Positions 36,062-51,813 are shown, counted from the first letter of the stretch. The stretch: 64,000 bases of DNA from Entomomonas asaccharolytica (GCF_016653615.1 NZ_CP067393.1:3053673-3117672), one strand, 5' to 3'. Notes: generated by a model not told the origin, from the letters alone. A program made the numbers and translations.

Positions 36062-37000
36062 ATGCCATCATCAAAAAAACCAGTAAGAACCCCTCTGCAT
36101 TTACTTCATGATTTAACGGACTCATTAGTTAACCACCTACAAAAGGCTTGTGTACAAGCGCAGCAAGAATCAGAAAAGACATTAACTAAGCTAGAAAAAC
36201 AGCGTGTTAAAATACAAGACAAATTACTAAAGGCTCAAGAAAAGCTTAAAAAAGTAACAGAATCAGGTAAGTCAAAAGCTAAAGGCAAAGCTAAAAAATC
36301 CTTAGCCGAGTTAGAAGCTATTCACAGTAAACTACAAGTTCAACAAAAAAACCTTTTAGACTATGCTAACACTTTAAAAAGAGATTCCGCTAAAAGCTTA
36401 GATCTAGCTCAAGGTGTTTCTAAAGTAAAAGAACGTGTTCTTGCTTTATTGCAAAAACCTGCAACAACAGCAACAAAAACTACTCCCGCTAATAAACCAG
36501 TAGCTAGAAAAACAACCACTCGCAGAACAACGACTACAGCAAAAGCCACTACAGCTACCGCTGCCAAAAAACCAACTACCCGTAAAACTACAGCAACTGC
36601 TAGTAAAGCTAAAACTACTAAACCTACAGCAACTAAACGCCCAGTAGCAGCGTCTAAAGCAACACCTGCACGTTCTACCACAACAGTAAGAACAGCAAAA
36701 GCTACTCCTGCTAGAACTACTGCAACAAAAGCAACAGCCAAAAAAGTTACTGCTAGCAAAACAACTACTGCTGCTAAAAAACCAACGGTAGCCAAAACAA
36801 CAGTTGCTAAAGCTAAAACCACTACCACTGCTAAAAAACCAGCAGCTAAACCAGTACCAAAAAAACCGACTGCAGTTAACAAACCAACTGTAGCTAAAGC
36901 GACAACTGCCACTACCAAAAAACCAGTTGCCGTTAAAAAACCAGTAGCTCGAAAAGCACCTGTTGCTAAAAAACCAACAACAACAGGTAACGCTTCTTAA
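36062..37000 (+). CDS. algP: AlgP/AlgR3-like histone H1-like DNA-binding protein
   Basis: A 312-residue protein, start ATG 36062 after CGGGAGC (a longer in-frame start at 36014 has no ribosome site). Residues 1-110 form a conserved helical head (KPVRTPLHLLHDLTDSLVNH, then a Lys-rich coiled coil). From about 130 on it is a low-complexity tail of Lys, Ala, Thr and Pro with many KPAA/KPT/TTTAK-like units, resembling eukaryotic H1 tails. In Pseudomonas aeruginosa AlgP is reported to influence algD transcription. The tail is richer in Thr than the Pseudomonas KPAA array, perhaps through AT drift. Tail length is likely variable. Confidence 0.85.
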   Translation: MPSSKKPVRTPLHLLHDLTDSLVNHLQKACVQAQQESEKTLTKLEKQRVKIQDKLLKAQEKLKKVTESGKSKAKGKAKKSLAELEAIHSKLQVQQKNLLDYANTLKRDSAKSLDLAQGVSKVKERVLALLQKPATTATKTTPANKPVARKTTTRRTTTTAKATTATAAKKPTTRKTTATASKAKTTKPTATKRPVAASKATPARSTTTVRTAKATPARTTATKATAKKVTASKTTTAAKKPTVAKTTVAKAKTTTTAKKPAAKPVPKKPTAVNKPTVAKATTATTKKPVAVKKPVARKAPVAKKPTTTGNAS

Positions 37001-37024
37001 CCGATAAAATTAACTGAGGTTATT

Positions 37025-38002
37025 ATGGCAAAACGTATTCAAATATCTCAACATGGTGATGTAGATGTACTTGAATACGTTGATTTCGAACCAAGTGTAG
37101 CTAAAGCTAATGAAGTACAAATACGTAATCATGCCATAGGCCTAAATTTTATTGATACTTACTACCGCTCTGGTTTGTACAGTCCACCATCGCTCCCATC
37201 TGGATTAGGTACAGAAGGAGCGGGAGAAGTTATTGCGATAGGTGACTCGGTTACTCACTTCAAAGTAGGTGATCGGGTTGCTTACTGTACTGGGCCATTA
37301 GGTGCCTACAGCGAAATCCACACACTTACAGAATCCCACGTACTTCATTTACCCAATGATATTTCTTTTGAACAAGCTGCAGCCTGTTTGTTAAAAGGAC
37401 TAACCGTTCAATATCTACTATGCCAAACCTATCCTGTAAAACAAGGTGATATTATTTTATTCCATGCAGCAGCTGGTGGGGTGGGTAGTATTGCATGTCA
37501 GTGGGCAAAAGCCATTGGCGCTAAACTAATCGGAACTGCAGGTTCTACAGCAAAAATAGAGCGAGCCAAAGAATTAGGTGCATGGCAAGTTATAAACTAC
37601 CATGAAGAAGATGTCGTACAGCGTGTTAAACAACTTACTAATAATGCTAAGTGTCCTGTTGTTTATGACAGCGTTGGCAAAGATATGTGGGAAACATCGC
37701 TAGATTGTTTAGCACCACGCGGGCTAATGGTAAGTTTTGGTAATTCATCAGGTGCTGTAACAGGTGTTAATTTAGGAATTCTTAATCAAAAAGGTGGGCT
37801 CTATGTCACCCGTCCTTCACTGGCTTGGTATGCGAATAGTCATGAAAAACTACAAGCTATGGCTAATGAATTATTTGATTTAATTAGCAGTAAAAAAATA
37901 ATAATAGATATTAATCAACGTTTTCCTTTGGCGGATGCAGCTAAAGCACAACAACAATTAACAGCCAGAAAAACTACAGGCTCTACCATATTATTAGTAT
38001 AA
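37025..38002 (+). CDS. qor: NADPH:quinone oxidoreductase
   Basis: A 325-residue zinc-independent medium-chain reductase reducing quinones with NADPH. N-terminal LEYVDFEPSVAKANEVQIRN, the catalytic-domain stretch NFIDTYYRSGLY, GLGTEGAGEV, and the Rossmann motif AAAGGVGSIACQWAKAIGA are typical of Qor. Zinc-binding Cys residues of alcohol dehydrogenases are absent. It follows algP by 24 bases on the same strand and converges on tsaC. Confidence 0.93.
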   Translation: MAKRIQISQHGDVDVLEYVDFEPSVAKANEVQIRNHAIGLNFIDTYYRSGLYSPPSLPSGLGTEGAGEVIAIGDSVTHFKVGDRVAYCTGPLGAYSEIHTLTESHVLHLPNDISFEQAAACLLKGLTVQYLLCQTYPVKQGDIILFHAAAGGVGSIACQWAKAIGAKLIGTAGSTAKIERAKELGAWQVINYHEEDVVQRVKQLTNNAKCPVVYDSVGKDMWETSLDCLAPRGLMVSFGNSSGAVTGVNLGILNQKGGLYVTRPSLAWYANSHEKLQAMANELFDLISSKKIIIDINQRFPLADAAKAQQQLTARKTTGSTILLV

Positions 38003-38095
38003 AGCTTGTTTGTCTTTATTATCTAACTTAACCAAAATCCATTTTTATTAATTGGTGTTTACGTTAATAATAATTTTTCTACTAGCAACTACTAA

Positions 38096-38647
38096 TTAAC
38101 GAATAATCTTGCCAGTCATTAAATCGGTTATTTGGCTCGACTTTCTTTCCTTGCCAAGCTCACCATTTAACACAGCATCTAACTGGCCATGAAAATACTT
38201 TTCGACCATCAGTCTATTTTGAGCACTAGGTTGGCCTGCTAAGTTAGCAGAAGTAGAAACAAGAGGTCCTGTTAAATCACATAATGCTTTAACAAGAGGA
38301 TGATTGGTTACCCGTAAAGCAACCGTTGCATGAACACCTGTTATCCAAGCAGGCACTCTATTTTGATGAGGAACTAACCAAGTAAAAGGGCCAGGCCAAC
38401 TCTGTTGTAATTTAGCTAATTGCTGTTTAGGCAAATCATGTAAAATAAAATCAAACTGCTCAATCGTGCTAGCGATTAAGATTAATCCTTTTTCAACAGG
38501 ACGTGCTTTAAGTTCTAATATTCTTAATGTTGCTTGCTCATCCCAAGGATTACATCCTAAACCCCAGACACCTTCTGTAGGGTAAGCAATTACCCCACCT
38601 TGTTTAATTAGATGAGCAACTTGTTCAATCTGCCAACTACTTGCCAT
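38096..38647 (-). CDS. tsaC: Threonylcarbamoyl-AMP synthase TsaC
   Basis: A 183-residue YrdC-domain enzyme making threonylcarbamoyl-AMP for t6A37 of ANN-decoding tRNAs. [34 protein letters not shown], the PGPFTWLVP loop and [14 protein letters not shown] are the conserved features. No C-terminal Sua5 domain, so it is the short TsaC form. ATG overlaps the hemE stop by one base; it ends the dnaJ/dapB/hemE gene run on this strand. Confidence 0.94.
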   Translation of the reverse strand: MASSWQIEQVAHLIKQGGVIAYPTEGVWGLGCNPWDEQATLRILELKARPVEKGLILIASTIEQFDFILHDLPKQQLAKLQQSWPGPFTWLVPHQNRVPAWITGVHATVALRVTNHPLVKALCDLTGPLVSTSANLAGQPSAQNRLMVEKYFHGQLDAVLNGELGKERKSSQITDLMTGKIIR

Positions 38648-39711
38648 TATTTGTGATAACGAACCGAAAGATCATGTACAGCATTAATAAAAGCGGCTGC
38701 ATTATCAGGATTTACTTCTGGGGTAATGCCATGACCTAAATTAAACACATGTCCAGAACCATTACCATAACCCGCTAAGATACGTTCCACTTCTTCACAA
38801 ATAGCTGAAGTATTTGCATAAAGTACGGAAGGATCCATATTACCTTGTAAAGCAACCTTATAACCCACTCGCGCTCTAGCTTGCTTAATATCACAAGTCC
38901 AATCCAAACCTAAAGCATTAGCTCCTGTATCAGCCATTGCTTCTAACCACTGGCCACCATTTTTAGTAAATAAAATAACAGGGACCTGTCTACCTTCATG
39001 CTCTTTAATAAGACCTTCTACGATTTGTTGCATGTAAGACAGTGAAAACTCTAGATAAGCATTAGATGCTAAATTACCACCCCATGTGTCAAATATTTGA
39101 ACTGCTTGTGCACCTGCTAAGATTTGACCATTTAAATAGTTGATAACTGAGCGTGTTAATTTGGCTAATAAGGCATGTACTACTTCTGGCGTATCATAAG
39201 CCATTGCTTTGACTTTACGAAAATCTTTGCTGGAGCCACCCTCAACCATATAAGTGGCTAACGTCCAAGGACTACCAGCAAAACCAATTAATGGTACACG
39301 GCCATTTAATTCTTTACGAATAGTACGTACGGCTTGCATTACATAACCTAAATCTTGCTCTGTATCAGGGATAGGTAATGCATTTACATCTGCCATATTA
39401 CTAATAACTTTTTTGAAGCGCGGGCCTTCTCCTGTTTCAAAATACAAACCTAATCCCATCGCATCAGGAATTGTTAAAATATCTGAAAACAAAATAGCGG
39501 CATCTAGGGGAAAACGCTCTAAAGGCTGTAAGGTTACTTCACAAGCTAGCTCTGCATTCTTGCATAAGCTCATAAAGTCGCCCGCTTTATCACGGGTAGC
39601 GCGGTATTCTGGTAGGTAACGACCTGCTTGGCGCATCATCCATACGGGTGTTACATCAACGGGCTGTTTTAATAATGCTCGTAGAAAGCGATCATTTTTT
39701 AACTCTATCAT
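38647..39711 (-). CDS. hemE: Uroporphyrinogen decarboxylase
   Basis: It converts uroporphyrinogen III to coproporphyrinogen III in heme synthesis. The protein is 354 aa. The N-terminal signature [19 protein letters not shown], catalytic Asp in [40 protein letters not shown] and [15 protein letters not shown] are all intact. It lies 30 bases after dapB and overlaps tsaC by one base. Confidence 0.96.
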   Translation of the reverse strand: MIELKNDRFLRALLKQPVDVTPVWMMRQAGRYLPEYRATRDKAGDFMSLCKNAELACEVTLQPLERFPLDAAILFSDILTIPDAMGLGLYFETGEGPRFKKVISNMADVNALPIPDTEQDLGYVMQAVRTIRKELNGRVPLIGFAGSPWTLATYMVEGGSSKDFRKVKAMAYDTPEVVHALLAKLTRSVINYLNGQILAGAQAVQIFDTWGGNLASNAYLEFSLSYMQQIVEGLIKEHEGRQVPVILFTKNGGQWLEAMADTGANALGLDWTCDIKQARARVGYKVALQGNMDPSVLYANTSAICEEVERILAGYGNGSGHVFNLGHGITPEVNPDNAAAFINAVHDLSVRYHK

Positions 39712-39741
39712 GGGTACACCTACCAGTTAGCACAAGAAATA

Positions 39742-40554
<813 letters not shown>

Positions 40555-41679
40555 CTAAGATTTAAAGCTTTCAAAAAAGTTTTTAACACTTTCAAACCAA
40601 CCCGTAGCTTGTGGACACTGATGGGCTGCTCCATCCATAGTCTCACGTAGCCTCTCTAACAGTTCGCGTTGTTCTTTATCTAGCTTAACAGGTGTTTCAA
40701 TGATTATTCTGCACAGTAGATCGCCTACAGAACCACCTCTAACAGGTTTTATACCTTTACCACGTAAGCGGAATATTTTTCCTGTTTGAGTACCTTCTGG
40801 GATTTTTAACTTAACACGGCCATCTAAGGTAGGAACTTCAAGCTCAGCACCTAAGGCAGCATCGGGGAAACTAATAGGTACTTCGCAGTAAAGATCACGT
40901 CCATCACGTTGGAATATTCTGTGCTCTTTAACATTAACCACCACATATAAGTCGCCCGCAGGGCCACCCATCGTGCCAGCTTCACCCTCACCTGTTAAGC
41001 GAATTTTATCGCCCGTATCAACCCCAGCAGGTACTTTAACTGCTAAGGTCTTAGTTTCTTGAACTCGACCCTCACCATGACAAACATTACAAGGATCTTT
41101 AATGGTTTTGCCACTGCCCTGACAATCTGGACAGGTTTGCTGCACAGAGAAAAACCCTGCCTGCATTCTTACTTGTCCATGACCAGCACAGGTTTTACAA
41201 ACCTCTGGTGATGAGCCTGCTTTAGCACCGCTACCATGACAGGTATTACAGTTTACGTATGTAGGTACTTTAATAGTAACTTCTTTACCTTGTACAGCTT
41301 CTTCTAACGAAAGGTCTAAGGTATAGCGTAGATCATGACCACGCTGCGCACCGCCTCTGCCACGACGACCACCACCATCGCCAAAGATATCGCCAAACAT
41401 ATCAAAAATATCTGAGAAGCCCGCACCACCATGGAAGCCACCACCCATTTGTGGGTCTACGCCAGCATGTCCATACTGATCGTAGGCAGCACGTTTTTGA
41501 CTATCAGACAATACTTCGTAGGCTTCGTTGGCTTCCTTAAACTTTTCTTCTGCTTCTTTATTGTCAGGATTACGATCAGGGTGGTACTTCATGGCTACCC
41601 TTCGGTATGCCTTTTTTAATTCAACTTCTGTAACTGTCCTTTCCACCCCAAGAACTTCATAGTAATCGCGCTTTGCCAT
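40555..41679 (-). CDS. dnaJ: Chaperone protein DnaJ
   Basis: The DnaK co-chaperone that stimulates ATP hydrolysis and delivers clients. It has 374 residues: J-domain with HPD ([14 protein letters not shown]), a Gly/Phe-rich linker ([19 protein letters not shown]), four zinc CxxCxGxG units ([32 protein letters not shown]) and C-terminal substrate domains. It follows dnaK by 184 bases with a hairpin in between, implying partial read-through from the heat-shock operon. Confidence 0.97.
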   Translation of the reverse strand: MAKRDYYEVLGVERTVTEVELKKAYRRVAMKYHPDRNPDNKEAEEKFKEANEAYEVLSDSQKRAAYDQYGHAGVDPQMGGGFHGGAGFSDIFDMFGDIFGDGGGRRGRGGAQRGHDLRYTLDLSLEEAVQGKEVTIKVPTYVNCNTCHGSGAKAGSSPEVCKTCAGHGQVRMQAGFFSVQQTCPDCQGSGKTIKDPCNVCHGEGRVQETKTLAVKVPAGVDTGDKIRLTGEGEAGTMGGPAGDLYVVVNVKEHRIFQRDGRDLYCEVPISFPDAALGAELEVPTLDGRVKLKIPEGTQTGKIFRLRGKGIKPVRGGSVGDLLCRIIIETPVKLDKEQRELLERLRETMDGAAHQCPQATGWFESVKNFFESFKS

Positions 41680-41804
41680 AACCTCTATACCTGATAACTC
41701 TGCTGTCGCTAATAAATAAAAGTGCCACAGCTTAGATGATTTTTTACTAAAAAGAAATGAATAACTATTTTCTTTATTAAGAAAATATCCCCTTTACAAA
41801 GACA

Positions 41805-41835
41805 CAAACGCGGGAGAGTTAACTTCCCGCGTTTG
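41805..41835 (-). terminator. Hairpin between dnaK and dnaJ
   Basis: CAAACGCGGGA (41805-41815) pairs perfectly with TCCCGCGTTTG (41825-41835) around a 9-base loop. On the minus strand only a weak T-rich tract follows, fitting partial termination that makes dnaJ less abundant than dnaK. Confidence 0.65.
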
Positions 41836-41863
41836 CTATTTCAACATAAAGACCAACCCTAGG

Positions 41864-43789
41864 TTATTTGTCTTTATTATCTTTTACTTCTTCAAACTCA
41901 GCATCTAATACATCATCGCCTTGCTTACTTTGTTCAGCGCCTGCGCCAGCATCCTGAGCTTGTCCTTGAGCTTGATCTGCATAAGCTCGTTGGGTGATTG
42001 GCATCATTAAGTCGTTTAATAGCTTAACTTTAGCTTCAATCTCATCTTTATTATCTGCTTTAACTGCTTCTTCAACATCAGCAATTGCTTTTTCTAAAGA
42101 TGTTTTTTCATCAGCTGTTACCTTTTCACCTAAATCAGTAATCATCTTACGTGCAGCATGAGCTGTTTGATCACCTAAGTTACGTGCAGATACTAACTCT
42201 TCAAACTTACGATCTTCTTCAGCATTCGCTTCCGCATCACGTACCATTTTTTCAATCTCTTCATCAGAAAGACCAGAGTTAGCCTTAATCACGATAGATT
42301 GTTGTTTACCAGTAGCCTTATCTTTTGCTGAAACATTTAAGATACCGTTTGCATCAATATCAAACGTTACTTCAATTTGTGGTACACCACGTGGAGCTGG
42401 TGGAATATCAGCCAGATCAAACTTACCTAAAGTCTTGTTTTGTGCTGCTTGCTTACGCTCACCTTGTAACACATGGATAGTTACTGCATTTTGGTTATCA
42501 TCTGCGGTTGAAAACACTTGCGATTTCTTAGTAGGAATCGTGGTGTTTTTATCAATTAGCGGAGTCATTACGCCACCCATAGTTTCAATACCTAAGGTTA
42601 ATGGTGTAACGTCCAATAACAATACATCTTTTACATCACCTGCTAATACCGCACCTTGAATAGCAGCACCCATTGCTACTGCTTCATCAGGATTGACATC
42701 ACGACGTGGCTCTTTATTAAAGAACTCAGTTACCTTTTGTTGTACTAAAGGCATACGAGTTTGACCACCTACTAAAATCACCTCATCAATTTTGCTTGCA
42801 TCAAGACCTGCGTCTTTTAAAGCAATCTTACATGGCTCAATAGTACGGGCTACTAAATCTTCAACCAATGCTTCTAATTTTGCACGGGTTACTTTTACAT
42901 TCAAGTGCTTAGGACCTGTTTGGTCAGCAGTTATATAAGGTAAGTTAACATCGGTTTGTTGGCTAGAAGAAAGTTCAATCTTAGCTTTTTCAGCCGCTTC
43001 TTTTAAACGCTGCATTGCTAGTGGATCACCTTTAAGATCCATGCCATTTTCTTTCTTAAACTCATCTGCTAAATAATCGATTAAACGGATATCAAAGTCT
43101 TCACCACCTAAGAAGGTATCACCATTAGTTGCTAATACTTCAAATTGGTGTTCGCCATCTACTTCAGCGATTTCAATAACAGAAACGTCAAAAGTACCAC
43201 CACCTAAGTCATAAACGATAATAGTATGGTCACCTTTTGATTTATCCATACCATAAGCAAGTGCCGCCGCTGTTGGCTCGTTGATAATACGCTTAACATC
43301 TAAACCAGCAATTTTACCAGCATCTTTTGTTGCTTGACGTTGGCTATCATTAAAATAAGCAGGTACAGTGATCACAGCTTCAGTTACAGGCTCGCCTAAA
43401 TAATCTTCAGCTGTTTTTTTCATTTTCTTTAAAACTTCTGCTGAAATTTGAGGAGGCGCCATTTTCTGACCATTTACCTCAACCCAAGCATCACCATTGT
43501 CTGCTTTAACGATTTTATAAGGCACTAATTTAATATCTTTTTGTACCACATCTTCATCAAACTTACGGCCAATTAAACGTTTTACCGCAAATAAAGTATT
43601 ATGAGGATTAGTTACTGCCTGACGTTTAGCAGATTGACCTACTAAGATTTCACCATCATTTGTATAAGCAATAATAGAAGGCGTAGTACGCGCACCCTCT
43701 GCGTTCTCAATAACCTTTGATGTACCATTTTCTAATACAGACACACAGGAATTCGTTGTTCCTAAGTCAATACCAATAATTTTACCCAT
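41864..43789 (-). CDS. dnaK: Chaperone protein DnaK (Hsp70)
   Basis: A 641-residue Hsp70: ATPase domain with [28 protein letters not shown] and [13 protein letters not shown]; linker [14 protein letters not shown]; substrate-binding domain and lid; and an acidic tail ([15 protein letters not shown]). Middle gene of grpE-dnaK-dnaJ. A sigma-32-type promoter lies at 43869-43894, between grpE and dnaK, giving it its own heat-shock start. Confidence 0.98.
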   Translation of the reverse strand: MGKIIGIDLGTTNSCVSVLENGTSKVIENAEGARTTPSIIAYTNDGEILVGQSAKRQAVTNPHNTLFAVKRLIGRKFDEDVVQKDIKLVPYKIVKADNGDAWVEVNGQKMAPPQISAEVLKKMKKTAEDYLGEPVTEAVITVPAYFNDSQRQATKDAGKIAGLDVKRIINEPTAAALAYGMDKSKGDHTIIVYDLGGGTFDVSVIEIAEVDGEHQFEVLATNGDTFLGGEDFDIRLIDYLADEFKKENGMDLKGDPLAMQRLKEAAEKAKIELSSSQQTDVNLPYITADQTGPKHLNVKVTRAKLEALVEDLVARTIEPCKIALKDAGLDASKIDEVILVGGQTRMPLVQQKVTEFFNKEPRRDVNPDEAVAMGAAIQGAVLAGDVKDVLLLDVTPLTLGIETMGGVMTPLIDKNTTIPTKKSQVFSTADDNQNAVTIHVLQGERKQAAQNKTLGKFDLADIPPAPRGVPQIEVTFDIDANGILNVSAKDKATGKQQSIVIKANSGLSDEEIEKMVRDAEANAEEDRKFEELVSARNLGDQTAHAARKMITDLGEKVTADEKTSLEKAIADVEEAVKADNKDEIEAKVKLLNDLMMPITQRAYADQAQGQAQDAGAGAEQSKQGDDVLDAEFEEVKDNKDK

Positions 43790-43868
43790 TTATACTTCTC
43801 CTGAAACTTTGATTTAACGCCAATTTCGTTTCAATTAATCAGCGTTCAAAACTGAACTTGTTAGATAG

Positions 43869-43894
43869 ATAAGGGCTTTTTATAAAATTTCAAG
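43869..43894 (-). promoter_or_regulatory. Sigma-32 promoter of dnaK
   Basis: On the minus strand CTTGAA (43889-43894), a 14-base spacer and CCTTAT (43869-43874). The -35 is a perfect match and the spacing is that of the heat-shock consensus CTTGAA-N14-CCCCAT. The same bases form an AAGGGCTT/AAGCCCTT inverted repeat after grpE. Confidence 0.75.
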
Positions 43895-43911
43895 CCCTTT
43901 AGTTACTTTTT

Positions 43912-44454
43912 TTAGGGTGCTTTACTTACCACTACCATTGCAGGGCGTAATAACCTTCCATTTAACAGATAACCTTTTTGAAATACTTTTAGCACAGTAT
44001 TTGGCTCTACATTTGCACTTGGCTCCATAGCCATTGCTTGCTGAGTCTCAGGATTAAACGGTTCACCCTCAGGGTTAACTTCCTCAATTTGAAATTGCTT
44101 TAAGGTATCTTTAAACACTTTAAGCGTTAACTCCATACCTTCACGAATAGCTACTACTGACTCATGATCGCCTGTTGAAACTTCAATACCACGCTCCAAA
44201 CTATCCAATACAGGTAACAATGCTAAAGAAAATTTTTCCAAAGCGAATTTGTGCGCTTTCTCAACATCCTGCTCAGCACGGCGACGCATATTTTGCATTT
44301 CTGCTACAGCGCGCAGTGCCTGATCTTTAGCTTCTGCTAATTGCTCTTCTAACTCAGCAATACGATTACTTACTGCATCGTCCTGTGACATGTGTTGTTC
44401 TTGTCCGTTTTCTTGCTCTGGTAATTCAGACTCTTGCTTTTGCTCATCAGTCAT
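43912..44454 (-). CDS. grpE: Nucleotide exchange factor GrpE
   Basis: A 180-residue homodimeric factor that releases ADP from DnaK. A Glu/Gln-rich disordered N-terminus is followed by a long coiled coil ([40 protein letters not shown]) and the C-terminal beta domain with [20 protein letters not shown] and [27 protein letters not shown] precedes the ATG, and a near-perfect sigma-32 promoter lies 64 bases upstream. Confidence 0.96.
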   Translation of the reverse strand: MTDEQKQESELPEQENGQEQHMSQDDAVSNRIAELEEQLAEAKDQALRAVAEMQNMRRRAEQDVEKAHKFALEKFSLALLPVLDSLERGIEVSTGDHESVVAIREGMELTLKVFKDTLKQFQIEEVNPEGEPFNPETQQAMAMEPSANVEPNTVLKVFQKGYLLNGRLLRPAMVVVSKAP

Positions 44455-48594
<4,140 letters not shown>

Positions 48595-48604
48595 ATTTTC
48601 TTAT

Positions 48605-48631
48605 TTAATGCAGGCGCAATGCCTGCATTAA
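48605..48631 (+). terminator. Terminator of the pyrG-kdsA-eno operon
   Basis: TTAATGCAGGC (48605-48615) and GCCTGCATTAA (48621-48631) form a perfect 11-bp stem with a 5-base loop, 10 bases after eno. It may serve both strands, as 48640-49530 converges. Confidence 0.75.
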
Positions 48632-48639
48632 GCTAATTA

Positions 48640-49530
48640 TTATTCTTGATATTTACTAATCTGATAGCCTTTTTCTTGTAATAAACTCAGCAATCCTTTT
48701 TCTCCTATCAAACCAACAACGTTAATATAAACTAATGTTTTTTCTTTCTTTCTACTAAGTTCATCTATGCTTATAGCATAAATAACTTTTTTCTGATCTA
48801 TCACCTCTTTCACTTTACTTAATTTGCTAAAACCACTTTTCTTATCCCATTCATTTATTTGGTCTAAATCACCTTTATAAACTGTTTCGTTATATTCATC
48901 AGCTGTAGGATTTTCATTTTTATTATCGCTCAAACAAGCTTTAATATACTGATTAGTATCTGTTCTATCAACTGCTATGAAAAGTTCTCTGTCCTCAAAA
49001 AGCTCACTTAACGAGAGAATAATCTTATCTTTTTGTTTAGCTTCATTATACAAAGCTTCTTGTATTCTAAAACTATAACCTAACTCTCCTGACTCTATAA
49101 TATTTAAAAGAACACATACAGACATAGGTGACAAAGTTTTTAAAACATTTTCAGTAAATAAGGCATTTTTATCTTGATAAGTCAATAACTGCTGCCAAAT
49201 ATCTGCTGACACTTTATCTTTCAAAGACTCTGTCTCAGGTAGTATCATTAGATTAGCTACGAACCAGTTATTAATATCCGCGATAAGCCCATCTGGTACA
49301 GTTTGAAAAACTACCTGTTCAGCTTCGTTAAGTATTTTTTGATAAGGAGCTGGTAATGGCCATTGTGCAGGCTTAATAAAAGTAGTAATCGCAACAATAG
49401 TAATTTGTTGTTCACCTTTTTTAGCTACCCAAATGCCATGTTCTGCATTTACTAAAGTAGCGAAACAACTTAACAATAATATAAAGCTGAGACTTATTCT
49501 GTGCTTTTTAATTAATAATTTCTCTATCAT
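48640..49530 (-). CDS. TraB/GumN-like exported protein lacking the conserved GxxH motifs
   Basis: A 296-residue protein with an N-terminal hydrophobic segment (about 11-29, ending VNA-EHGIW). The layout follows TraB/PrgY/GumN proteins: a first strand and helix (IWVAKKGEQQITIVAITTFI, then PAPYQKILNEAEQVVFQ) and a C-terminal GLIGEKGLLSLLQEKGYQIS. In the family the first block reads 'LLGSIHxL' and the last 'GAGHLxGExGLL'. Here both His positions are replaced (AITTF, NVVGLI), so a metal-dependent protease function as proposed for TraB/TIKI folds is unlikely. Probably co-transcribed with the ADP-ribosylglycohydrolase gene upstream (16-base gap). Confidence 0.65.
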   Translation of the reverse strand: MIEKLLIKKHRISLSFILLLSCFATLVNAEHGIWVAKKGEQQITIVAITTFIKPAQWPLPAPYQKILNEAEQVVFQTVPDGLIADINNWFVANLMILPETESLKDKVSADIWQQLLTYQDKNALFTENVLKTLSPMSVCVLLNIIESGELGYSFRIQEALYNEAKQKDKIILSLSELFEDRELFIAVDRTDTNQYIKACLSDNKNENPTADEYNETVYKGDLDQINEWDKKSGFSKLSKVKEVIDQKKVIYAISIDELSRKKEKTLVYINVVGLIGEKGLLSLLQEKGYQISKYQE

Positions 49531-49546
49531 AAAACTCCATTCCCTC

Positions 49547-50488
49547 TTATTTGATAGTAGTGATTAATTGTTCTAATAGCGGTTGATACAACTCTTGTCC
49601 CCTTAATTCATCTATCCAATTTTGAGGAATACTACTAATACTATCTCGCAACCCAATAATTCCACCCACAATACAAGCTGTTGTATCGGTATCATTCCCC
49701 AAAGAAATGGCGTAACGAACCGCTTTTTGATAAGAGGGAATAGCTAATACAACTTTAACTGCTCGCAATGAGTCAACCACATAACCACTACCCGTTGCAG
49801 GAATATCATCATCAGGACAGATATGAAACTCCAACTCCTGAAGGGCTTCTTCATTATCTTCATAAAACACACGTAAAAAATCCACTGCTTTCTGCCAAGA
49901 ATTATCATCGTCATTTAAAACATAGCGAGCCACTAAACAATATAAAGCACAGCATAACTGTGAACGCAAATGACCATGAGTAACTAATGATTGTTGTTGA
50001 GCATCTCTAACTAGCTGCTCATCCGTGCCTTTATGCCATAAAGCAAGAGGTAATACTCGCATTAACGCACCATTACCATTACTAAACTCATCACTAGCCC
50101 CTGCTAAATTTGGTACAACTCCTTGCTTTAGTCTACAAATAGCCTGTCCAGTTGCAATACCTACATCATAGACTAAATTATCAACAGCCATATATCCATG
50201 TTCATACCAATTAATTAATCGATTAGCAAAATCCCTTAAATCCAATTGCCCACAATGAAGTAACGAAGCCAATAAACATAATGCCTGTGCACCATCATCT
50301 GACCATGTAGCAGGCAATATTTCTTGATGCGCACGATTAAATCCTATTGGTGGAGAATAATTTATCTTATCCAATGAGGGTATTTCATCTGGGGAGTGAA
50401 ACTCATAAGGTACTCCTAAAGCATCACCAATTAATAAGCCCAATAAACCACCTGTTATTCTATCCCGATAAGAAACTTGACCATCCAT
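49547..50488 (-). CDS. ADP-ribosylglycohydrolase family protein (DraG/ARH type)
   Basis: A 313-residue enzyme from ATG 50488 (MDGQVSYRDRITGGLLGLLI), preceded by AGGGTG; a TTG 13 codons earlier is less likely. Family members remove ADP-ribose from proteins or small molecules with two Mg ions. The N-terminal GGLLGLLIGDALGVPYE, the first metal motif WSDDGAQ (usually T-D-D-T) and the second GNDTDTTACIVGGIIG are visible. The changed fourth residue of the first motif may alter metal binding. The target is unknown; it is followed by the TraB/GumN-like gene. Confidence 0.85.
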   Translation of the reverse strand: MDGQVSYRDRITGGLLGLLIGDALGVPYEFHSPDEIPSLDKINYSPPIGFNRAHQEILPATWSDDGAQALCLLASLLHCGQLDLRDFANRLINWYEHGYMAVDNLVYDVGIATGQAICRLKQGVVPNLAGASDEFSNGNGALMRVLPLALWHKGTDEQLVRDAQQQSLVTHGHLRSQLCCALYCLVARYVLNDDDNSWQKAVDFLRVFYEDNEEALQELEFHICPDDDIPATGSGYVVDSLRAVKVVLAIPSYQKAVRYAISLGNDTDTTACIVGGIIGLRDSISSIPQNWIDELRGQELYQPLLEQLITTIK

Positions 50489-50640
50489 AATTAACACCCT
50501 AACTATCCCATCTCTTATTGATTCCAAGATTCTAATTTATCTGTCATAAAACTGTCATCATTAATTGCTATATTAAGATAAATTGAATGGTATAAATATT
50601 GCTGTTTATTTATAAAATAATACGTTGTAAGTGATTAGAA

Positions 50641-51087
50641 ATGTCAAAAAACAAAATTGATCAATTTAGAGAAAAATTTAATAACAATGCTGATTCTTTA
50701 GGTAATCTCTTCGTTGAAGTTTTTCATTATCTTGCGCTATTTGCTGTAGGCGCCATTATTGCTTGGGCTGCATTACAAGAATTTTTAGGGATATTTGCCA
50801 ATAAAAAACCCCTAATTGATGGTATTTTAATGCTGTTTATTTACCTTGAATTAGGTGCCATGGTGGGTATTTATTTTAAGACAAAAAGAATGCCTGTCCG
50901 CTTTCTTATCTATGTTTCTATTACTGCATTAACCCGTTTATTGATTTCTCATATATCCCATAATCATCAACCTAACTGGGGAATTATTCAAGTCTGTGGC
51001 GCTATTTTATTATTGGCAATTGCGGTGCTAATTGTGCGAATTGCTTCTTCTCGTTTCCATGTAAAAGAAGAAGATGAAAGCAGATAA
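50641..51087 (+). CDS. psiE: PsiE-family membrane protein
   Basis: A 148-residue inner-membrane protein with four predicted helices (about 30-50, 58-80, 88-105, 115-137) and the family hallmarks LDGILMLFIYLELGAMVGIY-like (here IDGILMLFIYLELGAMVGIY) and the ITALTRLLISHISHNHQ segment. PsiE was found as phosphate-starvation-inducible in E. coli; its molecular function is unknown. Divergent from the ADP-ribosylglycohydrolase gene. Confidence 0.88.
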   Translation: MSKNKIDQFREKFNNNADSLGNLFVEVFHYLALFAVGAIIAWAALQEFLGIFANKKPLIDGILMLFIYLELGAMVGIYFKTKRMPVRFLIYVSITALTRLLISHISHNHQPNWGIIQVCGAILLLAIAVLIVRIASSRFHVKEEDESR

Positions 51088-51159
51088 TAATAACATTGAT
51101 TACTTATACTTCATTTAGTAAGCTTAGTTTATCTACTTAAATATGTTAATTCTGTCATT

Positions 51160-51759
51160 ATGTTAAACATTGGCTACCATAATCTTGCTGCTGGTACTAT
51201 TGCTGCAGTAGTAACAACGTTAGAAATGAAATCCCCACCACCCTTGCGTACTGAACAAAATATCTCAGAGTGGAAGTTAGAACATTGGCTACAACCTGAT
51301 TTAAAGAGTTACCAAGCGCTATATCGTCGTATAGGTGAGGAATGGTTATGGAGCTCAAGACTGCTTATGGCAGATGCTACTCTCTCAGAAATTATCAACG
51401 ACCCTAAGGTAGAAGTATATGTCCTAATTACACCTAGCGGTACAGGACTTTTAGAATTAGACTTCCGCATCAACAATGAATGTGAACTAGCATTCTTTGG
51501 TATTTCCTCAGAGCTTATAGGAACAGGGGCTGGAAGATGGTTGATGAGTCGCGCATTAGAACTTGCTTGGTCACGCCCAATAAATCGCTTTTGGGTTCAC
51601 ACTTGTACCCTAGATCATCCCAATGCATTAAGTTTCTATCAACGTTCAGGCTTTATCCCTATCTCTCGCCAAATTGAAGTAATGGCTGACCCACGTTTGA
51701 CAGGAGTGCTGCCCAAAACGGCAGCACCTCAAATACCCTGTCTTACTAATAAATCATAA
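51160..51759 (+). CDS. GNAT-family N-acetyltransferase
   Basis: A 199-residue protein with a GNAT core: LLELDFRINNECELAFFGIS (strands 4 and beta-bulge), acetyl-CoA loop LIGTGAGRWLMSRALELAW, then VHTCTLDHPNALSFYQRSGF (motif B with the usual N-A-xx-FY-xx-GF). The N-terminal 80 residues are poorly conserved, with YRRIGEEWLWSSRLLM typical of a subgroup acting on small molecules or peptides. Substrate unknown. Separate from psiE by 72 bases. Confidence 0.85.
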   Translation: MLNIGYHNLAAGTIAAVVTTLEMKSPPPLRTEQNISEWKLEHWLQPDLKSYQALYRRIGEEWLWSSRLLMADATLSEIINDPKVEVYVLITPSGTGLLELDFRINNECELAFFGISSELIGTGAGRWLMSRALELAWSRPINRFWVHTCTLDHPNALSFYQRSGFIPISRQIEVMADPRLTGVLPKTAAPQIPCLTNKS

Positions 51760-51813
51760 ATATATTAAAAAGCTTTTAGCTACGGTAATAATACTAACAA
51801 ATAAGTATATAAC

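Noticed and set aside
36409-36918. A 169-residue Val/Ala-rich open frame antisense to algP
   Set aside because: It is the mirror of the Lys/Ala/Thr codons in the algP tail; no ribosome site and hydrophobic low-complexity content.
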